From: Paenibacillus sp. 453mf
GTDB lineage: Bacteria; Bacillota; Bacilli; Paenibacillales; Paenibacillaceae
Assembly: GCF_900116105.1 (NCBI RefSeq)
Contig: NZ_FPAC01000002.1
Span: 124,001 to 188,000, forward strand
Direction of reading: 5' to 3'
Length of the DNA stretch: 64,000 bases
Positions 35,664 to 43,663 of this stretch are shown here, piece after piece (the stretch's first letter is position 1; every line of letters starts with the position of its first letter). The position numbers and the translations under genes are program-made. Under the pieces are notes generated by a model, which made no database searches, was not told the origin of the DNA, and worked only from the letters and a program-made list of their open reading frames with translations.

Positions 35664-35918
35664 ATGACTAAACCGCTTAAAGTCGATGAAGTGTGGATGG
35701 ATCGTATCGCCAGTTTGTTGAATGAAATGGAATTTGGTTCACTGTCCATCATTGTCCATGAAGGACAGATTGTACAGATGGAACGGACCGAGCGCAAACG
35801 TTATGAGAACACATCTTCAAATACCTCTAAATCGGGCAAATCTCGCAGTGCAGCGGCAGGAGTCGCTGATTCCCTATCAAGTGGTCCGCGCGCATTGCGC
35901 AAATCGGGGTCTTCATAA
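35664..35918 (+). CDS. YezD-family (DUF2292) small protein
   Basis: This 84-residue protein has an N-terminal YezD/DUF2292 core: VWMDRIASLLNEMEFGSLSIIVHEGQIVQMERTERKRYE. A Ser-rich tail (about 50-84) follows. TAGGAGG is 8 bases before ATG 35664. Family members are often found next to sulfur assimilation genes in Firmicutes, and here it ends the sulfate transport cluster. Its biochemical role is not known to me. Confidence 0.8.
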   Translation: MTKPLKVDEVWMDRIASLLNEMEFGSLSIIVHEGQIVQMERTERKRYENTSSNTSKSGKSRSAAAGVADSLSSGPRALRKSGSS

Positions 35919-35943
35919 ACATTCATAGCTTGTACGTTGAAAT

Positions 35944-35997
35944 GAAAATAAGCAGCCCCTTTGTCTTCTATAGAAGCGTGAGGAACTGCTTATTTAT
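35944..35997. terminator. Bidirectional terminator after the sulfate cluster
   Basis: AAATAAGCAG (35946-35955) pairs with CTGCTTATTT (35986-35995). It serves the convergent genes on either side. The inner loop holds a smaller TTCTATAGAA palindrome. Confidence 0.7.
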
Positions 35998-36003
35998 GTT
36001 GTA

Positions 36004-36861
36004 CTAACGATAGAGCTGTGAATCTTGATTATCCACGGCTGCGAATTGCCCAGCATAAGGCCGTTCTTTGCGGGAAGGTGGTTTGCTCCATTTGAATCCG
36101 AGCAGGAACAAGATCAGCTGTCCTGCAAGAACGTAAGGTGCAGCAGCAAGCCCGATCAGATGGAACAATGCTGCCAAAATAATGGCCGAGGACAGAAGGT
36201 TGGTGATCACACTTGCGGCTGTATGCGGCTTCATCAAGATGAGGATGTATACGTATGCGATCGATATCATTCCGGATACAAGTCTTGCGCTCAGCAATAC
36301 CCATTCCCACACCGAGCTGCCCTCGGTGATATCTCTTGCTCCTGTCATGAATTGATACAACAATACAGCGATACCTACCGCTGCAAGGGGAGCGAACAGA
36401 GGCTGGATAATCTGCCACAATGCTTGTCCCCATCTTGGGGAGTGCACGGAAGAGAACAATCGGTCTCGTTCGGCAGCCAGCCGGGTCATTTCCCTTTCAA
36501 GAGAACGTGAGAGTAATCGGAGTCCAGCTTCGTCTCCTTCTGCAAGGCAGGCCTGTATCTGTTCTCTCAGATGCGGCGTGAGGCAGGGCGCGGACTTGCT
36601 CTCTTGAAGCGCGAGGATAAGTGCCCCGTGCAGAGGCTCCCCGGGAAGACCGTCATTCTTCAGACCAAGGGTTAAATGTCCCGCAAGCTTGGAGTAGGTA
36701 TAGAGCGTATCCTGAAGATCATCCATTCGTCGGTACTTGCCCTGTCGCAAGCTGGATGCATGATATATGTAGAGCCACAGCAGCAGCACGATCATGAAGG
36801 CGGCAATAGCAATCACCTGTGGGGACAGCGAGATGCCGTCAATTTGTACAATATAATTCAG
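36004..36861 (-). CDS. Unknown five-helix membrane protein, probable CTG start
   Basis: From GTG 36816 the frame gives 270 residues, but no ribosome binding site precedes that codon. The frame stays open upstream, and an in-frame CTG at 36861 lies 6-7 bases after a very strong AGGAGGGAG, adding 15 residues (LNYIVQIDGISLSPQ). I therefore place the start there, as a rare non-AUG start. The protein has one membrane helix near the N-terminus, a cytoplasmic-looking helical region of about 100 residues with many Glu/Arg, and four closely spaced helices (about 145-260). It ends in a short charged tail. I do not recognise the family. Confidence 0.6.
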   Translation of the reverse strand: MNYIVQIDGISLSPQVIAIAAFMIVLLLWLYIYHASSLRQGKYRRMDDLQDTLYTYSKLAGHLTLGLKNDGLPGEPLHGALILALQESKSAPCLTPHLREQIQACLAEGDEAGLRLLSRSLEREMTRLAAERDRLFSSVHSPRWGQALWQIIQPLFAPLAAVGIAVLLYQFMTGARDITEGSSVWEWVLLSARLVSGMISIAYVYILILMKPHTAASVITNLLSSAIILAALFHLIGLAAAPYVLAGQLILFLLGFKWSKPPSRKERPYAGQFAAVDNQDSQLYR

Positions 36862-37069
36862 GCTTCTCCCTCCTTTACACTAAAGCGGCGATACCTTCTC
36901 TCACTATTGCATACGAACCGGGGGTTTTCAAGTCGAAAAGGGGGCGAAGAGAAAATTAAAGCGGAGAAGTATGAAGGAATGGAACATGTGTTTTCTTTAT
37001 TGCTATAAATATCGTAAACTAGTTCCATGGATAGAGATCGAGTTAAGCAGCCATCTGAAATAATTAAGT

Positions 37070-37105
37070 CCCAATTGGGCAAATCTAGAAAGGAAGTATA
37101 CTTCC
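37070..37105 (+). promoter_or_regulatory. Two perfect palindromes upstream of the GNAT gene
   Basis: CCCAATTGGG (37070-37079) and GGAAGTATACTTCC (37092-37105) lie 60 and 34 bases before the acetyltransferase start. They are 12 bases apart. Operator sites for an unidentified regulator are possible. Confidence 0.35.
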
Positions 37106-37138
37106 AATTAATTTCATCATACGGGGTGGACTATAAAC

Positions 37139-37540
37139 ATGGAAATTACATATCAAATTCCTTCGCCACAAGACTATTTAGACCTTCGAAAAGCTGCGGG
37201 TCTGTCCTTGATGAGTCTTGACGGAGCTCAGAAGGGGCTGCCGAATACGCTGTTCGCAGTGAGTTTAATAGAAGAGGGCGAGCTTATCGGCATGGGCAGA
37301 GTTGTTGGCGACGGAGGATTACAGTTTTTTATAACGGATATTGCTGTCAATCCCGAGTATCAGGGCAATGGATATGGCAAGACCATTATGCAAGAGATCC
37401 GCAAGTATCTGGATGAGCATGTCCCTGAGAAGGGCCTGGTGTCACTGCTGGCCGATATCCCGGCTGACCGATTATATGAGCAGTTTGGCTTTAGGCATTC
37501 GGCACCGGAATCCCAAGGCATGCATTGGAAACAAAAATAG
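37139..37540 (+). CDS. GNAT-family N-acetyltransferase
   Basis: This 133-residue protein has the GNAT fold. The central strand FFITDIAVNPEYQGNGYGKTIMQEIRKYL contains the acetyl-CoA pyrophosphate-binding Q-G-N-G-Y-G loop, and DRLYEQFGFRHSAPES forms the end. Substrates of this subfamily include amines, amino acids and antibiotics, and nothing here narrows it down. The start ATG 37139 has only a weak GGGGTGG upstream. Confidence 0.88.
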   Translation: MEITYQIPSPQDYLDLRKAAGLSLMSLDGAQKGLPNTLFAVSLIEEGELIGMGRVVGDGGLQFFITDIAVNPEYQGNGYGKTIMQEIRKYLDEHVPEKGLVSLLADIPADRLYEQFGFRHSAPESQGMHWKQK

Positions 37541-37856
37541 AAATTATTGGAGATAAATTGTTGGTCGAATTGACAAATAAGTTCCACTATGAAAAGATGA
37601 GAGATATATATTTTAACCGCGAAGGATTGCAAGTGGCCCCTGGTATTCTGAGATGGTTCAGAAGCAATAGGTGGCCATTTTTTCGGTCATCGGAACAATT
37701 TCAGATGGAAAGCCTCAATTGGAGTAGAGCAATAAACAGGCTGCATTAAGATATCGCTGGGTCCTCCTCTGAAACAGAAGGGTGAACACTTATTTACTGT
37801 TATAGTACCATTCACATCACTTAGGTCGTTAATAAAGTGAGGAGATGTATGCTTAT
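37541..37856 (+). other. Gap between the GNAT and threonine synthase genes
   Basis: This 316-base stretch holds no recognised element. A 74-codon frame at 37525-37749 starts with TTG inside the GNAT gene and has no ribosome binding site. I looked for a T-box before the threonine synthase gene and did not find its conserved AGGGTGGNACCGCG core. Confidence 0.4.
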
Positions 37857-39089
37857 ATGGGACAGTACAGCTATTTGAGTCATTTGGAATGTCCAAAGTG
37901 CGGACTGATTTATCATACAACAGGCGTTCAACAGTTGTGCACTTGCGGATCTCCGTTAAATGCCCGATACGATCTGGATAGTCTTAAGAAAGAATGGAAC
38001 CCTGAATCTTTAAAAGGCAGGGAAATGAACCTGTGGAGATACCATGAGCTGCTCCCTGTAAGGGAACCGGAGCATGTAATCACATTGGGTGAAGGGATGA
38101 CACCGCTGCTTCGTATGCCAGGTCTGGGGATCGATATGGCGATCCCTCAGCTGTATATGAAGGATGAAGGCTTGACGCCGAGCGGATCTTTTAAGTCACG
38201 CGGTGCGGCCGTTGGTGTTTCCAAGGCCAAAGAACTTGGCGTTTCCAAATTTGCGATGCCGACTAACGGAAATGCAGGCGCGGCCTGGTCCTTATATGCT
38301 GCTCGCGCGGGTATTCAGGCAACCATAGTAATGCCTGTGGACGCTCCGCTGATTACACGCAATGAATGTATTGCGGCAGGTGCTGATTTGTACCTTGTAA
38401 ATGGCTTAATCAGTGATGCGGGCAAGATTGTTACGGATAAGGTGAGATCAGAGGGAATTTACGATGCATCCACTCTCAAGGAGCCTTATCGAATTGAGGG
38501 CAAGAAGACGATGGGACTGGAGATTGCCGAACAGCTGGGTTGGCAGTTACCCGACGTTATTCTGTATCCGACAGGCGGCGGTGTGGGCTTGATCGGGATC
38601 TATAAAGGTCTGCTGGAGCTTCAGGAGCTGGGCTTTATAACCGGTCGTCTGCCGAAGCTGGTCGCTGTACAGGCGGCAGGCTGCGCTCCAATCGTTAAAG
38701 CATGGGAGCAGAATGCGACCGAATCGGAATTCTGGTCTGACTCGGAGACGATTGCCTTCGGCATTAATGTGCCCAAAGCGATCGGAGATTTCCTTGTACT
38801 GGACGCCATATATGAGACTGACGGAGCTGCCATTGCTGTAACGGAAGCGGAAATCCTGGCCGAACAGCGACTGGCAGCCCGGCTGGAAGGATCATTCATT
38901 TGTCCGGAAGGCGCAGCTGCTTTTGCTGCAGCACGCATACTTCGGGCGAACGGATGGATTCAAGATAATGAGAAGGTGATTGTACTCAATACGGGCTCGG
39001 GTATTAAGTATCCGGAAACGATATCCGGCGAAGTTCCACTGCTGAATCCGGGAGATACGATTCCCAATGCGCTGCGTAATAGCACTTAA
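37857..39089 (+). CDS. thrC: Threonine synthase
   Basis: This 410-residue PLP enzyme converts O-phosphohomoserine to threonine. An N-terminal zinc-ribbon-like CPKCG...CTCG (about 12-34) precedes the fold-II core. The Schiff-base Lys is in SGSFKSRGA, the phosphate-binding glycine loop is PTGGGVGLIG, and the substrate pocket has PTNGNAGAAWS. ATG 37857 lies 12 bases after AGGAG; ATG 37845 is in frame but abuts that site. Unlike the usual hom-thrC-thrB operon, it stands alone here, so it may be a second copy or a paralogue with another beta-replacement substrate. Confidence 0.85.
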   Translation: MGQYSYLSHLECPKCGLIYHTTGVQQLCTCGSPLNARYDLDSLKKEWNPESLKGREMNLWRYHELLPVREPEHVITLGEGMTPLLRMPGLGIDMAIPQLYMKDEGLTPSGSFKSRGAAVGVSKAKELGVSKFAMPTNGNAGAAWSLYAARAGIQATIVMPVDAPLITRNECIAAGADLYLVNGLISDAGKIVTDKVRSEGIYDASTLKEPYRIEGKKTMGLEIAEQLGWQLPDVILYPTGGGVGLIGIYKGLLELQELGFITGRLPKLVAVQAAGCAPIVKAWEQNATESEFWSDSETIAFGINVPKAIGDFLVLDAIYETDGAAIAVTEAEILAEQRLAARLEGSFICPEGAAAFAAARILRANGWIQDNEKVIVLNTGSGIKYPETISGEVPLLNPGDTIPNALRNST

Positions 39090-39107
39090 GGATAATATAA
39101 ATCGTAG

Positions 39108-39144
39108 ATAGCCATCTCGCTCCAGCTGGGCAGGATGGCTTTTC
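39108..39144 (+). terminator. Terminator of the threonine synthase gene
   Basis: AGCCATC (39110-39116) pairs with GATGGCT (39134-39140), followed by TTTTC. The loop is 17 bases. Confidence 0.65.
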
Positions 39145-39337
39145 TTGTGAATATGGAATAGTGTATGGTGAGTAGGGGGGCGTCTCTAACATGCCTGGAG
39201 TATCTTTTTTGAATGAGAGATGCATAACTAAGCGATGAAGCATGAGATGTAAACAATTGACGTTTTAAGAGGGAGCGTACCTGATTAATATAGAGTAGGC
39301 ACACGCTAGTATAGTACAGAAACGGGGACTGAATGAT

Positions 39338-39970
39338 ATGAATATAGCTTTATTTGGTGCAACAGGAACCATTGGACAAGCGATCTTGGAAGAAGCATTG
39401 GGAAGAAAAATGACGGTAACTGCGATTGTGCGGAATCGATTTAAATTTAATGAGAAGCGCGAGGGGCTCACCATTGTAGAGGGTGACATTCTGAGACCTG
39501 AATCTGTTGCTGGAGCAGTGAAGGGACATGATGTGGTAATTAGTGCGTACGGTCCTGAATTCGGTAAGGAAGAGGAACTGGTCGAGGCAGCCCGGTCGCT
39601 CGTTGAGGGCATTCGAAACAGTGGAGTCCAGCGCTTCCTTGTCGTTGGCGGAGCAGGCAGTCTTCTGACAGATAGCGGAGTGCCGCTGATGGAGACTCCG
39701 GAATTTCCGGAAGAAGTTAGACCCCTGGCGCTCGCACATCGGGATGCATTTCATATTTACGAGGAGTCCGATCTGGACTGGACTTATTTGAGTCCGGCAG
39801 CAACCATTGAACCCGGTCGCCGTACAGGCAATTTTCGAATTGGCACAGATCGTCTTATTCTGGATGAAGCCGGGCAAAGCCGTATATCTGTCGAAGATTA
39901 TGCAGCGGCTATGGTGGATGAAGCGGATGATCCGTATTTCAGCGGATCCCGATTTACTGTGGCTTATTAG
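39338..39970 (+). CDS. NAD(P)-binding atypical SDR (NmrA/YwnB-like) protein
   Basis: This 210-residue protein begins with the dinucleotide-binding GATGTIG (about 7-13), followed by a basic residue after the second strand (IVRNRFK) as in NADP-preferring members. GDILRPESVAGAVKGHDVVISAYG, the VVGGAGSL strand and TYLSPAATIEPG complete the atypical short-chain dehydrogenase pattern. It lacks a classic YxxxK. It resembles NAD(P)H-binding redox or stress proteins of the YwnB group. The substrate is unknown. It is followed 73 bases later by the NAD(P)HX repair enzyme, so both act on or bind nicotinamide nucleotides. Confidence 0.85.
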   Translation: MNIALFGATGTIGQAILEEALGRKMTVTAIVRNRFKFNEKREGLTIVEGDILRPESVAGAVKGHDVVISAYGPEFGKEEELVEAARSLVEGIRNSGVQRFLVVGGAGSLLTDSGVPLMETPEFPEEVRPLALAHRDAFHIYEESDLDWTYLSPAATIEPGRRTGNFRIGTDRLILDEAGQSRISVEDYAAAMVDEADDPYFSGSRFTVAY

Positions 39971-40043
39971 AAGAGGGTTTATGGTTTATTTTTTGCGAGC
40001 GAGGTATATATCCCTCGCTCTTTTTGATAGGAGGGGCTGGAAG

Positions 40044-41717
40044 ATGTATGTTGTAACCGCGAAGCAGATGCGTGAGCTCGATAACATCGTAATCGAGAAG
40101 ATCGGGGTTCCTTCGGCGAGTCTGATGGAGAATGCAGGCAAGGTGCTCGCTGAAGAAGTGGTGAAGCTGTGTCATGAAGAGCAGAATTGCCGGATAGAAC
40201 TGAGAACGCCGCGAAACCCATTACAGGAAGATGAGGATAACAATCGCCGGGCATTTGAAGACTGGCTTGGTGTGAGAGGTACGCTTCGTGCCGAGGAGAC
40301 GTTACGTATCAATGACCGAAGCCAGGAGCACTGGTACATACTCATTGGAAAAGGAAATAACGGCGGCGATGGACTCGTGTGCGCCCGGCATTTGCAGGAG
40401 GCTGGCATGCAAGTAACGATTGTTTATGCTGTTCCGCCTTCAGTGCTTGAACAGGATGCTGCACTTCAAAGGGACGCGGCAGCAGCTTATGGGATCCCAG
40501 CGATTGTATATAAAGAGAATGAGCAGCTGTCATTTCAAGGCGTTACCGGCATCGTGGATGCGCTGCTGGGTACGGGAAGCAATGGGGCGCCGCGCAAAGC
40601 TTATGCAGCCTTGATCCGTGAGGCCAATGAGAGCGGACTCCCTATTGTCTCTGCTGATATTCCAAGCGGGTTAAATACGGATACAGGAGAACTCTTCGAG
40701 CCTCATATCCGGGCGAAGGTGACCGTGTGCTTCGCCTTGTTGAAACGAGGGCTGACCCAATATCCCGGGGCAGAGGCAGCAGGCCGCATCGTTGTGAGAT
40801 CCATTGGGATTCCGCCTAAGCTCGCAGCGGATCGGGGCATCTCTGTTCGAGTCCTTACAGAAGAGGTATTGGAGGGGACGCTTGGCATGGATCTGGCGCT
40901 CCGAAGATCAGGCGAAGGGCATAAGGGGACCTATGGACATGTGCTGCTTACCGCCGGGACGCTTGCAATGAGCGGGGCAGGGCTTCTGAGTGCGCGTGCT
41001 TCGCTCAGATCAGGCTGCGGTCTGACCACATGGGCGCTGCCTTATGAGCTGATGCCGCATGTCATCGGCAAGGTGCCTGAGCTGATGCTCGCAGAGGCGG
41101 TGAGAGGGAATGACGGATCGTGGACGAAGGAATCAGCGAAGCGAGTTATACAGCTCGCGGAGGGCAAGGATGTGCTGGCCATTGGACCGGGGCTTGGCCG
41201 CTTTGAAGGAGATACACAGTGGCTTCGCCGGATTGTTGAAGCATGCGATTTGCCCATTGTAATTGATGCCGATGCGCTTAATATGGCTGCAGCAGGAGGC
41301 GAAGATTTCTTCCTGGGGATGTCCCGAACTGCACCGCTCATTATGACGCCTCATCCAGGAGAAATGGCCCGTTTGATCGGTATATCCACTAAAGAGGTCC
41401 AGCGAGATCGAATCGCTCATGCGGCAGAATATGCAGAGAAAACAGGCGTTACCCTTGTGCTCAAGGGCTCGCGTACGGTCATCGCTGCACCTTCAGGCAG
41501 CATCTTTATTAATCTGACCGGACATCCTGGTATGGGAACCGGCGGGGCAGGGGACGTGCTGACCGGTATGATTGCGGGTCTATTGGCACAAGGATGGAGT
41601 GCAGAGCAGGCAGCAGCATATGGTGTGTATCTGCACGGACTCGCTGGAGAACGTGCTGCTTACAAGCGGCATAATCCTGGAGGAATTACCGCCGGAGACA
41701 TTGTTGACGCATTGTAA
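40044..41717 (+). CDS. nnr: Bifunctional NAD(P)HX epimerase / ADP-dependent dehydratase
   Basis: This 557-residue repair enzyme restores damaged, hydrated NADH and NADPH. ATG 40044 follows AGGAGGGG with 7-base spacing; the frame is open far upstream but without initiation signals. The N-terminal YjeF_N epimerase domain (about 1-235) has GKGNNGGDGLVCARHL and DALLGTG. The C-terminal ADP-dependent dehydratase (about 250-557) has the ribokinase-like GHKGTYGHVLLTAGT, PHPGEMARL and catalytic GTGGAGDVLTGMIAG. An insertion of about 30 residues in the epimerase domain (RTPRNPLQEDEDNNRRAF) is longer than usual. Confidence 0.93.
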   Translation: MYVVTAKQMRELDNIVIEKIGVPSASLMENAGKVLAEEVVKLCHEEQNCRIELRTPRNPLQEDEDNNRRAFEDWLGVRGTLRAEETLRINDRSQEHWYILIGKGNNGGDGLVCARHLQEAGMQVTIVYAVPPSVLEQDAALQRDAAAAYGIPAIVYKENEQLSFQGVTGIVDALLGTGSNGAPRKAYAALIREANESGLPIVSADIPSGLNTDTGELFEPHIRAKVTVCFALLKRGLTQYPGAEAAGRIVVRSIGIPPKLAADRGISVRVLTEEVLEGTLGMDLALRRSGEGHKGTYGHVLLTAGTLAMSGAGLLSARASLRSGCGLTTWALPYELMPHVIGKVPELMLAEAVRGNDGSWTKESAKRVIQLAEGKDVLAIGPGLGRFEGDTQWLRRIVEACDLPIVIDADALNMAAAGGEDFFLGMSRTAPLIMTPHPGEMARLIGISTKEVQRDRIAHAAEYAEKTGVTLVLKGSRTVIAAPSGSIFINLTGHPGMGTGGAGDVLTGMIAGLLAQGWSAEQAAAYGVYLHGLAGERAAYKRHNPGGITAGDIVDAL

Positions 41718-41782
41718 TATAGAGTATCAACAGGAAGCCTCTGGTAAGAAGGCGGCCAGATATCCAGTCAAGTTTAAGGACA

Positions 41783-41810
41783 CAGGACACGCAGAAGCGT
41801 GTCCTTTTAC
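41783..41810 (+). terminator. Terminator of nnr
   Basis: GGACACGC (41785-41792) pairs with GCGTGTCC (41797-41804) around AGAA, followed by TTTT. Confidence 0.85.
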
Positions 41811-41866
41811 AGTTTACAACTCTGAAGCTGAATCTCATCCATTCGCAGAATTTAGATAGACGGAAT

Positions 41867-42313
41867 CTAGAAGGAATAATACGTTAGTCCATACTCCATC
41901 AAAAAGGAACGAACGAGCGACCTGGAGCTGATGATGCTATGCAGCTCTTCGTCCGCCTCCTGCATCAACTGCAGATCTGCGAGTGCTTCCTCGGCTATTC
42001 GGGTGCGTTCCATTCCCCAATCCTGTTCATGATCTGCAATGCAGGTCTTTGCCTGCTCTACTGTCAGCTCCTTAAGGACAGTAAACACAGAGATCCAGGT
42101 GATCAGATCTTCCGGAGCGCTCTCCTGTGGAAGGTCAAATTCGGCAAAACCGTGTGCCGTCCCACAAGTGATTTTAAACAATCCGCAGTAATGACGATTC
42201 TCCTCTGTCAGATAAGGAAGACGGCGAGAATCATAACGTATGATTTCCATAGAGCTGATCGCTTCTGTCTGGTAAGCAGGTTCTGAATTGTTACCCATAT
42301 AGGCGAGTGCCAC
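41867..42313 (-). CDS. Unknown small soluble protein
   Basis: This 148-residue acidic protein starts at GTG 42313, with GGAGG 10 bases upstream. It contains NRHYCGLFKITCGTAHGFAEFDLP, a strand-rich section, then two long helices rich in Glu, Leu and Ala (EQAKTCIADHEQDWGMERTRIAEEALADLQLMQEADEE; described here in part). No signal peptide, membrane segment or known motif was seen. It is convergent with nnr and divergent from the potassium riboswitch region. Function unknown. Confidence 0.65.
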   Translation of the reverse strand: MALAYMGNNSEPAYQTEAISSMEIIRYDSRRLPYLTEENRHYCGLFKITCGTAHGFAEFDLPQESAPEDLITWISVFTVLKELTVEQAKTCIADHEQDWGMERTRIAEEALADLQLMQEADEELHSIISSRSLVRSFLMEYGLTYYSF

Positions 42314-42688
42314 GAGCTTTCATCCTCCATTATTCAACCTCATTATTATGTTGATCATCATATAGCAAATGTCACAGACGAGTAAAATGACTCATTTTCT
42401 AAAAAAACCGGATTTTCAGCAAATAAGGCTGAATTGATGAAAGTAAGCGGTTAATTAAGAGATGATCTTCGCTTATTGGACCTTTATCTATCATTGTCAG
42501 CTTCTTACTCATAATTAAAGAGAATTGAAGTAATAGAGAGAAACAAAGAGGAATTTGAAGATAATAAACATCTCCGTGAAGTCAATGATTTGAAATCCGC
42601 CTTATATGAGGAACGGACTTTCTTTACAGCTGAACCCGTCAGGATTATGATTCATTGCATAAAAGCTTTACGCCATACAATTTCATAT
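42314..42688. other. AT-rich gap upstream of the potassium riboswitch
   Basis: This 375-base stretch contains no ORF with initiation signals. A -10-like TACAAT at 42676-42681 places a transcription start close to 42688, just at the riboswitch 5' end. A TTGCAT hexamer upstream is poorly spaced as a -35 box. Confidence 0.4.
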
Positions 42689-42848
42689 CGCTTAATCCTT
42701 TGATGAACTCAAGGGAGCGGGGGAACCAGTGAGGCCTGCATAAGCAGGCTACGAGGGGTGAATCCTAAAGAGCACAGGATATGTGCTTAGACAGGTAGGG
42801 CGACTCTCACGCCCGAATCCGACAGCTAACCTCGTCAGCGTATCTAGA
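42689..42848 (+). promoter_or_regulatory. ydaO/yuaA-class c-di-AMP riboswitch
   Basis: Conserved blocks occur in the right order: CGCTTAATCC, GGGGGAACCAG, GGGGTGAATCC, AGGTAGGGCGACT, ACGCCCGAATCCG and CAGCTAACCTCGTCAGCG. These are the hallmarks of the c-di-AMP-binding ydaO class. A terminator follows about 60 bases downstream, before the kdp genes. In this class c-di-AMP, which rises when potassium is plentiful, favours termination and shuts off potassium uptake. Confidence 0.93.
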
Positions 42849-42905
42849 GAGACTTTCTTATATCCGAGTTCTTATGTGGCAGCGGTCTATTTCCGTCTGC
42901 CCAAA

Positions 42906-42952
42906 TAAGAAGCTGGGCGGAAGAAATTTCTCTTGCCTAGCTTCTTTTTTTA
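42906..42952 (+). terminator. Riboswitch-controlled terminator
   Basis: AAGAAGCTGGGC (42907-42918) pairs with GCCTAGCTTCTT (42935-42946) with mismatches, followed by a run of T to 42951. Placed between the c-di-AMP aptamer and the first gene of the potassium cluster, it is the expected expression platform. Confidence 0.85.
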
Positions 42953-42990
42953 TGCTGGATGGAAGGGAGAAACGGAAGGGGAATGCACAG

Positions 42991-43386
42991 ATGTCCGTTG
43001 ATGACGATGACGTCATAATCGTTGCAGCCGGGAGCAAGCAGGGCAGGTCCTTTATAAAGACATTGAAATCGAAGGGTTTGTCGTTTGCCATCATAGTCAG
43101 CTCTGAGCATGAACGTAAAGAAATGCAAGGGCTATACATGGAGCCGATCATTCAAGTGGACTTTGCCGAGCAATCACCCGAGCTGCCTGAATTTCATGTG
43201 GGCAATGTCTATCTGTTCGAGGAAAGTCTGCCGCTCTGCTGCAAGTATATCCAGACCTGCCGGTCATGGACCTGTAATCCGATCTATGTCATTACAGAGC
43301 GAAGCCAGCCGCGGCTCATCTATAGAGGGCTTGGTGCGACACATGTTATCTACAGCCGCGGCAGCGACTTTTCTTTCTTACTCTAA
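42991..43386 (+). CDS. Small Rossmann-like protein leading the kdp operon
   Basis: This 131-residue protein starts at ATG 42991, 8 bases after GGAAGGGGA; earlier in-frame ATGs lie inside or against the terminator. It begins with four Asp then strand-loop DVIIVAAGSKQGRSFIKTLKSKG, which resembles a nucleotide-binding Rossmann start without the classic GxGxxG. A second strand AIIVSS and later NVYLFEE and PIYVITE follow. The size and position recall RCK/TrkA-N-type regulators of potassium channels, but the identity is an inference. It lies 24 bases before the next small gene. Confidence 0.6.
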   Translation: MSVDDDDVIIVAAGSKQGRSFIKTLKSKGLSFAIIVSSEHERKEMQGLYMEPIIQVDFAEQSPELPEFHVGNVYLFEESLPLCCKYIQTCRSWTCNPIYVITERSQPRLIYRGLGATHVIYSRGSDFSFLL

Positions 43387-43410
43387 ACCGGATAGGGAGG
43401 TGCTTAGCAA

Positions 43411-43518
43411 ATGCTGGATTTCATCATGATCGTATTAATCAGCCTGTTGACGCTCATATCAATTGGAGTTATCAAGGGCTCGGACAAAATCACTTCGGAA
43501 GGGAGTGAAGAAAAGTGA
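43411..43518 (+). CDS. 35-residue single-helix membrane peptide before kdpF
   Basis: ATG 43411 follows GGGAGG with about 11-base spacing. The peptide has one hydrophobic helix (about 4-21; FIMIVLISLLTLISIGVI) and an acidic, polar tail (KGSDKITSEGSEEK). Its TGA stop overlaps the kdpF start (TGATG), so the two are probably translationally coupled. It is not KdpF, which follows. It may be an extra small subunit or regulator of the Kdp pump. Confidence 0.65.
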   Translation: MLDFIMIVLISLLTLISIGVIKGSDKITSEGSEEK

Positions 43519-43595
43519 TGTGGGTGCTGCTTGTTATTGCCGCTGCTGTATTCATATATTTGGTCTACGCGCTGCTTAACCCAGAGAAATTTTAA
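43518..43595 (+). CDS. kdpF: KdpF, small subunit of the potassium-transporting ATPase
   Basis: The 25-residue peptide is a single membrane helix ending LVYALLNPEKF, the signature end of KdpF. KdpF stabilises the KdpABC complex in the membrane. Start ATG 43518 overlaps the previous stop, and AAGGGAG lies about 15 bases upstream. Confidence 0.9.
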   Translation: MWVLLVIAAAVFIYLVYALLNPEKF

Positions 43596-43663
43596 AGTCG
43601 TAATTAGGAACTAATTCTTGTAACAACAGATTCATGATATTCATAGGAGGCTGATAAGTAGAT

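Noticed and set aside
37525-37749. 74-codon frame after the GNAT gene
   Set aside because: It begins with TTG inside the GNAT gene, has no ribosome binding site and no recognisable motif.
37560-37845. T-box leader upstream of threonine synthase
   Set aside because: GGGTGAAC near 37780 only superficially resembles the T-box core; the conserved AGGGTGGNACCGCG and a following terminator are missing.
43109-43429. Overlapping 106-codon plus-strand frame near the start of the kdp operon
   Set aside because: It runs out of frame through the Rossmann-like gene and the next ribosome binding site; it lacks its own signals.
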